Source of the DNA: Dictyophora rubrovolvata
Taxonomy: Eukaryota > Basidiomycota > Agaricomycetes > Phallales > Phallaceae
Assembly: GCA_029959195.1 (NCBI GenBank)
Contig: CP114123.1
Location: forward strand, 1,364,001-1,428,000
Direction: 5' to 3'
DNA length: 64,000 nt
Part shown: one piece after another, positions 53,462 to 64,000 of the stretch
Layout: each line of letters starts with the position of its first letter
Position numbering within the stretch: position 1 is the stretch's first letter
The notes under the pieces: model-generated
Databases searched by the model: none
Told to the model about the DNA's origin: nothing
The model's input: only the letters and a program-made list of their open reading frames with translations
Made by a program: the position numbers and the translations under genes

Positions 53462-56271
53462 TTATGCTGCGCGGAATTGGTAACTTGGCAGCTCAGTGAC
53501 AAACGAGACAGGAACTGAAGAGACGCCACGTGCATATGTGCGATTAGTGAACACCTAGAGAAAAATAAGGATTGTCGCGGTCAATCAGTTTACCAAATTA
53601 TCTGTACTTACCAATTCTTCATAGAATATGCATGGAACTTTGCGACTGCTTAGACTTGAGCCGGGATGAATATTGACAGCCTGTCCAACGAGTCATCGTT
53701 ATAGATAGGGATCCTCCAAAAGACTGCGAACTTACGGTACGATCCTGAATCTGTTTATACTGTCCATCCGGATGCAACAAAGCAACATTTTGATGCAGTC
53801 CTCTAACCAAACTTTTCAAAACAGGCTCTACGTCCTCTCCACACGACGCTTTCCAATCAATGCACATCCTTTCACAGATGCCTCTCAACTGTTCCAGAAT
53901 CTCTCCCGATTCTTTGATGGAACGTTCATTGATAAAATGTGATCGACACCATTCTCTTCGTGCATGGGCTGACTCCTGCTTTGAAATATCATGATATGCG
54001 TGTAGGACATTGAGATAGGTGATATGATCGCCCGAAGGGTGAACGAATTTTTGCCTGGCTGAATAAGCAGCCTCTCGGGTTTGGGAAGAATCAATAAATA
54101 ATTTTGCAGAGGCGGAGGTTATGGAAATCACACTCAGAACTTCGTTCGTGCAACCGTGTTCTTGTGATGCTAAGAGCGAACGAGCAAAGGATGTCTCTAG
54201 GGGCAGCGATGCCATTTTGCGACCGATATCAGTTACAGCCCCTTTGTTGTCCAAGGCACCCAAGCCGAAGAGATTCAATAATGAGACTTTGACTTCAAAA
54301 ATCATGAGAAAAGCGGAGAATGATTGGGCTAAAAAAATGGACGTACCATAATCAGGATCTGGTGGATCCATGAAATCGACATCTTCCGGATTTTGACCTA
54401 GGCATTTTAATTGAAGTATGGAGGATGAGAGATTACATCTCTGTATTTCAGGTAACGCGGTGTCTCGAAGTCGATTATAAGCGTTTTCAGTGTACAGCCT
54501 GAAACATACACCCTCGCCCTGTCATACTAATTAATATCGACATGATACTTCGAAGCTGAACTTATCGCACCAAACGACCTGCACGACCTGCACGTTGTGT
54601 AGCAGATGACTTGCTGATAGGTTGTGTTATTAATGATTCAATGGCTATAAGAACTTTAGATAACTGAAGGACAAAGATTGATAAAAGCCATACCACTCCC
54701 ACGTTCTCGAGCAATGTACGATTTCTCCTTGCAAAATCCAGTGTCAATGACATATTTAATTCCGGGAATGGTTATAGAGGTTTCAGCAATATTAGTTGCC
54801 AAAATGCACTTCCGCGCGTTTGATGGTGTCAGGGCGAATACTTTGCTTTGAAGGGCGGGGGACAGAGAAGCATACATCGGGCAAACGATGATCTTTGGGA
54901 ATCGTGAGTTGAACTCATTATTAGTAAAAGCAATCCCTACCTGCATCTTATCTGTAGGGAGATCGCTGCCATACATCTTAATGGCTTGTTGAAGGCTTTC
55001 AATTTCTTCCTGTCCTGGAAAGGCATTAATAAAACTAGGTATATTATAGCAGCAGGTTAGGTTTTACCCGGTAGAAAAATTAACACGTCGCCAGGTGGCT
55101 GGCTCACATGAATCTGAAAGAATGCTTTGAGAACAGCTTCCGAGAAGTCTTCTTGAGGCTGAGCCGTATAATATATTTGGACTGTATGCTGTCGCCCTTT
55201 GATGTTTAGAATCTTGGCACTACGAGAATGTCAACTTGAGCAAGGGCTGAGATAACGCCAAAAAACATACTTATTGTAATAATGACTAAATCGTTCAGCA
55301 TCCAACGTAGCGCTCATAATGACAATTTTCAATGGATTCTGTTTCTGAGACATCGTTGGTTTACTTCCGTTTCTTCGCTTCTGAATATCCTTTAAACTCG
55401 CAAGTAGGAAATCTGTTCGTAGCGTCCGCTCGTGGGCTTCATCGATGATGATAACGCTATATTTAGATAGCAGAGAATCTCCGAGAAGCTCCCTCACTAG
55501 CATACCATCCGTTAAGTACTTGATTTTGGTTTCCGGACTTGATCGTTCGTCAAACCGAACCGCATAGCCTACTGTCGTGCCTATAGCAACACCTTGCTCT
55601 GCAGCTACTCGTGCAGCTAGAGACGTCGCTGCCACTCTTCGGGGTTGTGTACATGCAATAATACCATTTTTTGCAAAACCAGCTTCCAAAAGAAATTGTG
55701 GTACCTCTGATTAAATTGTATTACAACCGGGCAGGATAGTTGACGTTGTGCAAGAACCTTACGTGTGGTTTTTCCAGAGCCAGTTTCTCCCAGAATGACT
55801 ACAGTATCATTGTGGCGAATTTCCTTTATCAAAGTTTCGCGGCCTTTCCGAGGCTATCGTATTAGACGGGTGTTTGAAAAAGAAAAAGCTTCGGAACGCA
55901 CCTGTCCAGATGGGCAATCCTTTCCGCTGCTTCAATAGATCTTCAGCCTTAGCTTTCCCGCTTAGCTTGGCCTTTTTTTTGGGTTTTTTAGAACCATTTA
56001 ACATAGGCGGAGGGGGGGCTAAGCTGGTTCCATTAACATGAGGAAGGGAAACATCCGATTCATCCTCCGAATCAACCATATCCACCACTTTTCGTTTCAT
56101 CGTTGTTATTCTCGTAATACCATCTTTCATGTTCGACTTCCCATTACTTTGGGGCATAGCGGAAGATAAAGTCCTAGTGTGTGAGACTGGTCTTGATTGG
56201 AGACGCAGGGGGGATTTGAGGACAGAATTTGATGAATTTGTTATGATGGTATTGGTGTATGCCGCCAGCAT
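53462..56271 (-). CDS. DEAH-box RNA helicase, DHX33/Dhr2-like
   Basis: An ATP-dependent RNA helicase; the closest families by eye are yeast Dhr2 and animal DHX33, both linked to rRNA maturation. N-tail is basic and disordered (KKPKKKAKLSGKAKAEDLL). Motif I GETGSGKTTQ-VPQFLLEAGF spans an intron near 55715-55770. Then TQPRRVAA (Ia), DEAH in IIIDEAHERTLRTDFLLA (II), SATLDAERFS (III), FLPGQEEIE (IV), TNIAETSITIPGIKYVIDTG (V) and SSATQRAGRAGR (VI). The helicase-associated part reads LNLFGLGALDNKGAVTDIGR and LPLETSFARSLLASQEHG. OB-fold end: HPGSSL, KVPCIFYEELVFTNRTYARG, ending LPSYQFRAA. All motifs are intact. Confidence 0.88.
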
Positions 56272-57549
56272 GATGGTTAAACAACGAGATTAAAAGATCC
56301 AGGAGCCCTTCTTCTCCCCTCGATGTCTAGAAAGACAAGCTGTAGATTTTTCTGGGTATACTAGACAGTGAAAAATAGTTTGCCGGCCGGGCGTCTATCT
56401 CGTCTTGTAAATTACAAGTTCTCTCTGGTTTATCGGGGAATACAGATTCATGGTTTGTGCTGGATCTTGCTTTTGTTTGCCGCGGTCTTATCATTTTTTG
56501 AAAACCAGTCTAGTGAACTCAGATACACTGCTAACACTCAATTGGAGCACCGTGAGAGAATACTTATTTCTTCGTTATGACCAGTGGCTGATCTGTCTTG
56601 CAGTACATGCTCGCTACATCGGTACAGGTATGTTTTCACATTGTGTTCTTTTCACTATAAAGGTTCTGACTACACTCTCAGGACACGCCGATATAAGCAA
56701 ATAGTACGTTATCTCGAAAGTAGTCTTGTTAAGCTGAGCTTAGGAATGCGTTTCGAAGTGACTGGATCACTCACCAGCACCGGGATACATTAGCTAGTAT
56801 CGCTGGTCACCCAACCTTGAATTCCTATCTTGCCATCGCTGACGGAGAAGCCATCGGAAGAGTGAAATTTGAAATGACTGAAGTTCGTCTCTTCATCTTC
56901 GTTGCGTCGACATTAAGATGCTTACGTCTCTTTCAGCGTATGCTCAGACCTTGTGGCCCACCTCCACAAAGAGACGATGATTGAAGATTAATGATGGATG
57001 ATTCATTCTCCCAGGCGGTAGTGCACCTTGCCGCATGACATGGCGGGTACTAGTCCGAGGTTGCAACCCAGTTGCAACACTCAAGTGGGCACAAACAACA
57101 GGTGTTCTTTATTTGCGGCGCATCTCTCGAAATGATACATGATATGATATAATATAATGTGATATGATATACGTTGCTTGACGAGCTGTTTTTTTTTCCA
57201 ACACAATCCTTCGTCCCACTTAGATGTACTGCGTCCTTGAGAAGTTATATTTAGTTTTTGGCCGATTTTAGTGACGAGTCTATCTGAGTCTCTTAGGCTG
57301 ATTCTTGATCTCAATGATGTGGGTTCGATTCGGAACGTGAGAGTTCTACTAATATGTGTACGTGCTCACTTTAGACAAGCTACTACCGACTTGAGCCGGA
57401 ACATCAATCCTGGTGCTAACTTTGAAGCGGCGGTAGATGGCTCTCGCTCTCATTTAGTGCCCATCAACACCCTTGTCAGTGGGCTCGTCTTGCTCATTAT
57501 TAATTTGGACTTGCCCTATTTGTTATTTCATCCTTGTGCAGAACAAGAT
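56272..57549. other. No gene supported
   Basis: Upstream of the helicase and of the next F-box gene. 57130-57172 holds a degenerate ATGATAT microsatellite. Short ORFs at 56368-56793 and 57271-57573 lack recognisable features. Confidence 0.55.
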
Positions 57550-58576
57550 ATGCCAACGTCATTAGCAAGGTAAATTCATAGAGCAGCTGTGCTTTTCTTC
57601 GGTTCAAAATTACTTATATCTCATTATCAGTGACCCCTCCCGGTTCGATAGACTACCTGTGGAAATCGTTCGGCTTATATTCGAATATGCCGCATCCAAC
57701 TCTCGCTCGACGTCCCACAAGCTCATTTGCGTGTCCAAAGCAGTGAAACAATGGATCCTACCCCTTCTGTATCAACACATTATACTTGAATCAACCTCAA
57801 GCTTGTTTCTATTTGGCAAGGCGGTTTCAACCCTCAAAAGTCGTCCTGGCGATTACACAAGGGTGTTATATATACCACATTGCCAACATCCCATGATAAA
57901 GCTTTCCTTTCTGGCCCATTTTCCGGCGCTGGAACATTTAGCGATGAATAGCTCTCTCCTGAATTACCCTAACCCGAATTCAGATCCGGATATGTACCCT
58001 TGCCCTACCAGCATCTCAATGACCGGTTCTTTGAAACGCGCTGTATTCGAGCACCCATTGTTCCGACGCTGCACCCATTTGTATTTTCCGGACGACATTC
58101 CGTCGGCATCTTACTTCAAAACCGATTTCTTCCCCCAACTAACTCATTTAGCATGTGCTTACCGGCATGGAAGAAGTAGCACTACAGCCTTTACATGCCT
58201 TCCCCTCCTTCTATCGCATAGGCTTAATCTAAATGAATCCTTCATCCGGGACACTAGTAATTTATCGGTACTACGGTCGACTGGATCTTACCATGTCGAA
58301 CTCGAGGTGCTAATTGTAGATATGTACATGTCAAATGGATCCCCAGATGAAAAGGGATTTGTGTTGGAGCGTTTAGGACTCGGAGTGCCCGCAAACCAGC
58401 GTCGAATTTGCGTTGATCCTCGGCTTTTCTTGCGACCAGGGGAGCCCTTCACGACTGCTCGGTGGGAACGTGACATCGTAAACCAGGTCATGTGGATTAA
58501 TGTCGAACAACATATCGAATCGCGAAGGTACGTTAATATGTTTGTTTCAGCAACTAAGCGGTTTATGAGTTTCTGA
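57550..58576 (+). CDS. Short F-box-like protein (321 aa)
   Basis: Two exons, 57550-57569 and 57631-58576, join as MPTSLAS-DPSRFDRLPVEI then VRLIFEYAASNSRSTSHKLI and VSKAVKQWILPLLYQHIILE. The LP-x-E-I-x-x-x-I-F pattern followed by VSK-x-x-x-x-W-x-x-P-x-L-Y is the degenerate F-box of basidiomycete proteins. The rest has scattered leucine-rich segments (FLAHFPALEHLAMNSSLL, PQLTHLACAYRH) and no other known domain. The first exon carries only seven codons and was chosen because it splices in frame and gives a single ATG. Likely an SCF adaptor by family; partner unknown. Confidence 0.7.
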
Positions 58577-60066
58577 CCTAAAAATCTTGAACCCTTAGGA
58601 GGATTTTGAATAGTGTAGGTATCACTTGACCTTAACTCACGCGCCTGGGTTCTAGTTGGCTTCTTTGGGACTATGGGCGCACCATTTCAAAAGAAATAGG
58701 TTCTGCATTTTGATTGAAGTCACCTGCGTTTCATTAACAAGGTTTCCTTCACTCTAGTTCTTTGATGTATGCTTGGCGTGCTTATGTTTCAAGGTACACC
58801 TGATGGTATCTTGACACTTTAGGGGGCGCCTGCTTTTGGAAAGTTTCTGTGGAGAGGCGTACACATTGTGGGTCAAGTGCATGTGGATATGATGTGACCC
58901 ATTGTGTAGATTTTTTTTTAAACGTCAATTTTGAGAGATTCAATCGGTGGTGCGCTAGTCAACAGTTAAGCTAAATTCAAAGATCGTTTGAAAATTCGGA
59001 TTTGAGTTTGCTCAAGAGACTTGACACGAAAGCGACAAAATATCTCACGTTAAGGCCTAGCTTTAACTGTGTAACGGGTGGATGAAGTGAAGAACAAATT
59101 GGCGCAAACGGTTGCACGCGAGCGGGGAGTCTTACCAACCCTCAATCAAGTCTTCGTGATAAGTAGGCTTGCTTGCCTTTCACAATCCTATCCGATCTAT
59201 TGGATTCTGTTAGGTGGCAGAGTCCAATCAAGAGTGAGTTCTTTGAAAACCTGGAAAAATGGAAGAACCTTGAAACCGGTCAGAACCAAAAGAGGGACAC
59301 TGTTTGACAAAACGGAGAAGGTGACGAGTAAATTTGGCTGAGAATTCGAAGTGTCCATAAATATATGATTTACATGACGGGAATCGAATCGACGTGGAAA
59401 ATATTGGGTGTTGGGACACGTCAGGACATGAACACACTGTGGAGTAAGCATCAAATCGAAAATGCCCTGGATAACCTTGTTTTTTTCTGTGTTGATACAC
59501 AATATCAGCTTACGACTGCGTTCGGAATCACACTTGCCATTTGATGGAGATGAGTGAGACCGAGTTTGATCAGTCACTAGTCATCGGCAACTGATTGAAG
59601 TCTATGACGCGTCCATGACGGCGTCGACGTCGCCTGGGAATCCAACACAGGTCGCCAGAAGGAATCCCGCCGTCCACCCTTTTCATTTGCGAAGTCCTTC
59701 TCGTAGTATTTACTATGAAAAGTATATGATACACTCGTGTCGGCCACAGCCGAGCGAGGCGTTCGCCAGCTAGCCGGATGAAGCCAAGATCAGTTCATAC
59801 CTGTTATGCCTCTTTTGGACAATATCCCCCCATCGACCGTCGTGTATATATATACATGACAGGACAAATGGACGGGCCACCATTTCCTTGTTTGTGCCTT
59901 GACTAACATCAAAAATAAAATAAAATAAAATCAAAAATAACGAAAAAAAAAAAACTAAACCACACCGCCTATCATCTCCCGTCAGACCAGCTCAGGCCTC
60001 AGCCTCATTTTCCCTTTAAATACTGGAGACTCTCATTTCATTCATGACTCATTTCTTCTCTCTAGA
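58577..60066. other. Intergenic, no gene supported
   Basis: An ORF at 59078-59341 has no recognisable domain. A (TAAAA)n and A-rich patch at 59908-59957 precedes the next gene by ~110 nt and may be part of its promoter. Confidence 0.55.
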
Positions 60067-61675
60067 ATGTCTCCCTTCCCCGCTGCTTCCACATCATCAA
60101 TCTCATCCCCCAAATCGCCAGCGTACGATGATTTCGAAGACCAAGGTGTCTACATATCCGGTGCTCCTCTAACGCGGATGATAGACTGGGAATGTCTCTC
60201 CGTCTCCTCACTGGACGACGAAACAGATTGTTGTTCTAGTGACGCCTTTTATGACCATATCAATCTCGTCGATGATGAATTGAGTCTTTCTGACTATTTA
60301 TCGAATGCAAGACGGACCGCCGACGTTGACGGGCAAGACGACTCTTATTTACACCCCCCGACAGCCCAACTACACCTTCAACAGGCCATTGAAGACATTG
60401 CACAACATGCTGATAACATTTCCAACCCTCGTGTAAGTTACATACTGTATCACTAAAATATTATATTGTCTGACGGAACCAAATCCCCTTTGAACAGTGG
60501 CTTCTTCAACAAAGCACAGTTTCCATGTCTCCTTCCACCACAAAAATTCTTATCAGGCATCTGCCATCAACCTCACGGTCATCCAGAGAATTGTCTATAT
60601 GGCGCTTTCTCAACCAGCCTCACGTCCGCCGGGACCCTTGGAATCCTGCCCCTCCCGTGCTGTCTCTTATCGAACGTGAAGTGGGCTTGTCAGCTTCTGC
60701 GCGATTCGCCCGACTCGTGGAATTCGGTCTTGACCAGGACAATCAAAAGGAGTTTGAAGCTTTCATTGCCATAGAACGTTTGCATCCTCTCCATGTCAAT
60801 CCATTGGAAACGAGAAACGATTGGGTTGATTTCACAAGGCAAATGCTGCAGGTGAGTCGCTTTTTCTCCTGTTCATTTCGTCTATAAATGACATTCATTC
60901 TTTTTATCCCCTTTGATTTATTTTAGAGCCTTGTTTTTCTCCATGAGCACAATATCGCCCGAGTTAAATTTAGTTCGTCGAACGAAATCACTTCACCAAC
61001 CATCATGATGGATATTGGTCTTGCTCCGCAGCATACCAAATTCTCTCGTTCTGATTATCCCGTAAAATATTACTTTGTCGATTACTCCGAGGCTATCCGA
61101 CTAGAAGTTCAAGAGCACGAACGAGAAACACGCCGTGGAAGATCTCGAAATGTGGTCAGATTGTCTGCTTCCCGATTAGAACACTTCCATCGATCGCCGC
61201 CCAACGACGATTTCACCCCTTACGACGACAAACCACACGCACGGCAAATATTATTTCCGTCCCATCACATCAGCTCCAATCTATCACCGTTTAAGGAAAT
61301 CCGAAAACGTAATTCTTCCTCGCCAGGAGTTATTTCTGCGAAGCTGATGAATGACTTGTCTGATCCCGAGACGGACTCAGGGTCGGATGCATTTTCCTCG
61401 GACGATGAAGACGATGCGTTGAGGCGTGTTCCTTCGTCAATAAGGTCTTTGGCCTTTGGCTTGGACCTTAAAGCTTTCGCTGATATGTTGGAAGAGGCTT
61501 TGCCTCCCGTACGCCCACTTTTTGCTTTCTTTTTTCCCTTCCCTTCTAATTTATAAATGTACTTTTGCAGATGGACTTGGCAAAATCACTTGCGCCTTTA
61601 TTCAACTCTATTCGCCAGGGCACTGGGAGTGCCGCGGTGGCGCTTAGTGTCTTTGAAAAATGTGTTCGTTATTGA
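60067..61675 (+). CDS. Protein-kinase-like protein lacking the HRD motif (probable pseudokinase)
   Basis: Four exons, 60067-60432, 60498-60851, 60927-61508 and 61571-61675, join in frame to 468 aa. Residues 1-120 are acidic and disordered. The centre resembles the agaric kinase-like family: ERLHPLHVNPLETRNDWVDF then MLQSLVFLHEHNIA. Where relatives carry H-x-D-x-x-x-x-N-I-M-M-D, this has RVKFSSSNEITSPTIMMD. The DFG-equivalent region reads PVKYYFVDYSEAI where relatives have YYFIDFG. A long Ser/Asp-rich segment (SDPETDSGSDAFSSDDEDDA) and a helical end (MDLAKSLAPLFNSI) follow. Loss of the catalytic Asp is inferred from this alignment by eye. The frame is open, so it is probably still expressed. 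Confidence 0.65.
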
Positions 61676-63281
61676 GGATGCGAAAGGAATGTGCCGATGT
61701 CTGGAAGATCTCACCTCTCATTATTTTTTTCGAAATTCGGGACCCGGGTACTTATTAGAATCGACTACCAGTCCATTACTATGTATGGTGGTCTGGGCTA
61801 CCATATTCCTTGAATGGGACTCACGAGTCATACAATTGAGCACGTCAGGAACGGGGACGAAGGCCCGAATTTCAGCAAATTCAAGCACGTTTGTTGTATA
61901 AACAAAATCAACGGAAACCTTCCCTGGCTTTGTATACTCTGTGTATAAAATCGATCATCGGCCTGTGGCGTTTTTTCAGGTCTGTCTCGAAGAAACGTAA
62001 GGTTAGTAATTTATAGACTGGGCACGGTCTAAGCTCAGCGAACTAGAGGGTATATTATTAGGTATTCGTTTAATGTAATTTTGTTTATCCACATTTAACG
62101 TGCCCATCAGCCCTCCCTGCATACTCCGTAAGAGGTGAAATAGTTAAAAAAACGTGTCTGTTGCTGCTACCTTATTCGAATGGCGCGTGAGCCGGTATGC
62201 ATCGATATGCTGGACAGGCGTTTTTATCCCGTCATGTACTCTATCTATCTAATGCCGATATGGAAACGTCGTCATTATGAGCACTAGAAGCGATCTGTTG
62301 ACTCATGATCATCTATTTGGACTGCCATATAATCTCTATCCCCCCCCGTGTTCAACAAGTGCCGGGTAACATGTCTGAATTCGTCTATTATTAATCAGTG
62401 TTTGTGAAGAGGACCCCTAATAACAAAGAACGTTCTAAGTGGGATATGGGGTTATTTTTATCTTAGCGAGTCCTGTTCGTTTTGATCAATGATAAAATCT
62501 CCCAACCTTTCGTAAGTCGATTCTTTGTCCAGATCTATCCAGTGTCGAAGCATATAAAGAAAAGTCTACCATGTGGCCGTTCGATCTATTAATCCGTTTG
62601 GTTCAAACATTCTGAGATACAGCTTGTAGCTTCGTAAGCCTTTTAATGCAGCACGAGCTCAAAAAGTATCTATGTAAAAGCCAATCATAATTCAAACTTT
62701 CAAAGCACCGGAGCTGTGTTTTCATTGGCTATTAGTGAGGATGCAAACTTCGGTAGGTCAGATCTTCAGAACTCAGGTGCTACTGCCACTGATACCGGTG
62801 TTTCTATGTCGAGTGAATGCAAATCTGCATGATGTGAAGCTTTTACATATCACAGCGCACTTCGGCCTTTCGGGACGTAAAACTCTATGTGATGATTTAA
62901 TTGTTGTTCACGGGCGAAAAGAAAAACAACTAGTTTAAATTTAGTTAGGCCGATATTCGGTCTTTCCAGTGTTTATTACGATATGAAATGGATACCGGTA
63001 GGTGAGCGATAGTATTTTTTTCAAATTCTTCGAGGGGGATCTTCGATATGATAAATATGCCTTGTGAATTCTGCTTTAGGGTGAAAATTTTGTCTGGTGA
63101 CTTCATTGATTAGTCGAACTTGATGGCCATTCAAAAACTGGGATGTCATAGGATTCATACATGTACCGGGGGACTTAAAGATTCCACTTCTTACAACTTA
63201 GTAACGCTCAGTGTCAATCAAAGGTAGTAAGCAGTACAAATATGTCATAGCCGGGAATCATTCGCAATGAAAAATAAACAT
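61676..63281. other. Intergenic, no gene supported
   Basis: AT-rich. One ORF at 62735-62938 has no recognisable feature. No repeat or RNA gene seen. Confidence 0.55.
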
Positions 63282-64000
63282 TTATGGCATATTGAGAGAA
63301 GAAGCTGCTAGTGCTTGTTCTTCACCATGACCATGACCATGACCAATTAGCGATCCAAGTAGGAAAGGAAGCAAGACACCCCCAATGAGTAGTATCAGAC
63401 GCTGCGTCTTGCCCAAACGTTCTTGAGGGAATTCAGCAAGGTCGTGTGAGTGTGAACCGATCGGTTGTATAACAGTGGCAACGTAGAGAAACGAGCCACC
63501 CTTGACATTTATCATTATTATTGTCTATCGATACGAAAAATCGGTCTGAACATACTGAAAGTAACAATGCTATTCCGGTGAAATTTCCAGCGAAGGTTTG
63601 GAGATAACCTATCAAGAAAAAGGAAACTAGGGCCCCAAATGGCGTAGCTAAACTGAAGACAGCAATATGTTTCCGAATTTCGGTCCTAGGGAGAGAGGCA
63701 GATAATAAAGATGTAGATAACGCTAAGGCAGTCGGTGCTATAATGAAAGTATCCGATAAGTCATTTTTTTAGAAGAATGAAAAGAGGCCGAACATTTATG
63801 GACGATAAGAGCTAGAAATACCAGTACGGATAAATTCTTTCCTTCGTCTCCTTTCACAACGGATGCACCAAGCGCTAAACCATCTGCGAGAGAGTGGATA
63901 ACCAGACTTAAAGTCAAAGGTATAGCTAGAATAGTCCTAACATTTGGTTCCGGAGGCGTAGTTCTTGCAGGATTCTCCCTAGAAGACTCCGGAGACCCGA
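63282..64000 (-). CDS. ZIP-family metal transporter, ZIP9/ATX2-like (3' part)
   Basis: Runs off the right edge of the window. Minus-strand exons give IPLTLSLVIHSLADGLALGA (the metal-binding H-S-x-x-D-G helix), VLVFLALIVHK-APTALALST (second conserved H), RTEIRKHIAVFSLATPFGAL then FLIGYLQTFAGNFTGIALLL, and GGSFLYVATVIQPIG near the C-terminus. The tail is LGKTQRLILLIGGVLLPFLL then a short His/Gly run (GHGHGHGEEQA). This order is that of ZIP9/ATX2 transporters, which move Zn or Mn across Golgi-type membranes. At least three short introns are visible. The N-terminal spans are outside the window. Confidence 0.85.

Noticed and set aside
57130-57175. ATGATAT-rich stretch as an origin or regulatory array
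   Set aside because: Degenerate microsatellite without consistent units; nothing links it to a function.
59375-59400. B-box-like GATTCGATTCCCGTC on the minus strand
   Set aside because: No A box at the right distance and no cloverleaf.
1-64000. CRISPR arrays, riboswitches, operons or other prokaryotic systems
   Set aside because: The sequence is intron-rich fungal nuclear DNA, and no regularly spaced short repeats were seen.

Overview
This window is eukaryotic nuclear DNA from a filamentous basidiomycete, most likely an Agaricomycete. The reasons are: genes full of 45-70 nt GT-AG introns, a fungal-type FunK1 kinase, a polyporopepsin-like protease relic, LRR-poor F-box genes, a chromodomain Gypsy element, and fungal orthologues of HUT1, ISY1, SCC2 and VIP1. 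No bacterial features are present.

Layout. (1) 0-5.2 kb: a lone exon of a small-gene family, an NAA30/MAK3 acetyltransferase, and a FunK1 kinase whose 5' end runs into a Copia-type LTR. (2) 5.2-16.7 kb: a nest of LTR elements. A broken chromo-Gypsy (5679-13410) sits between pieces of an older related LTR. It carries a reversed solo LTR and a separate 2.27-kb insertion with a 4-5 bp target duplication and two intact tandem paralogous ORFs. To the right lie a hAT transposase fragment, another reversed LTR and a broken Copia fragment. (3) 16.7-32.8 kb: an accessory region with at least seven copies or relics of an unrecognised three-exon gene family (349, 17557, 19047, ~22730, 23815, 25560 and 27079). 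Only the copy at 25560 looks intact (242 aa). Two conserved genes, HUT1 (UDP-galactose transporter) and a STYX-type pseudophosphatase, lie inside this region. (4) 32.8-64 kb: mostly conserved single-copy genes. In order: aspartic protease relic, VIP1-like RRM protein, FIST-domain protein, ISY1 splicing factor, DUF4203 membrane protein, SCC2/Nipped-B cohesin loader (7.5 kb, minus strand), F-box gene, DHX33/Dhr2-like DEAH helicase, second F-box-like gene, kinase-like protein without an HRD motif, and the 3' part of a ZIP9/ATX2-like metal transporter.

The conserved genes do not form an operon or gene cluster; they are independent housekeeping genes (acetylation, secretory-pathway transport, splicing, cohesion, ribosome-type helicase). 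The most unusual material is the small-gene family with its shared promoter box and rearrangement scars, and the two-ORF insertion inside the Gypsy 3' LTR. All exon boundaries were read by eye from splice consensus and reading frame; no alignment or database search was run.
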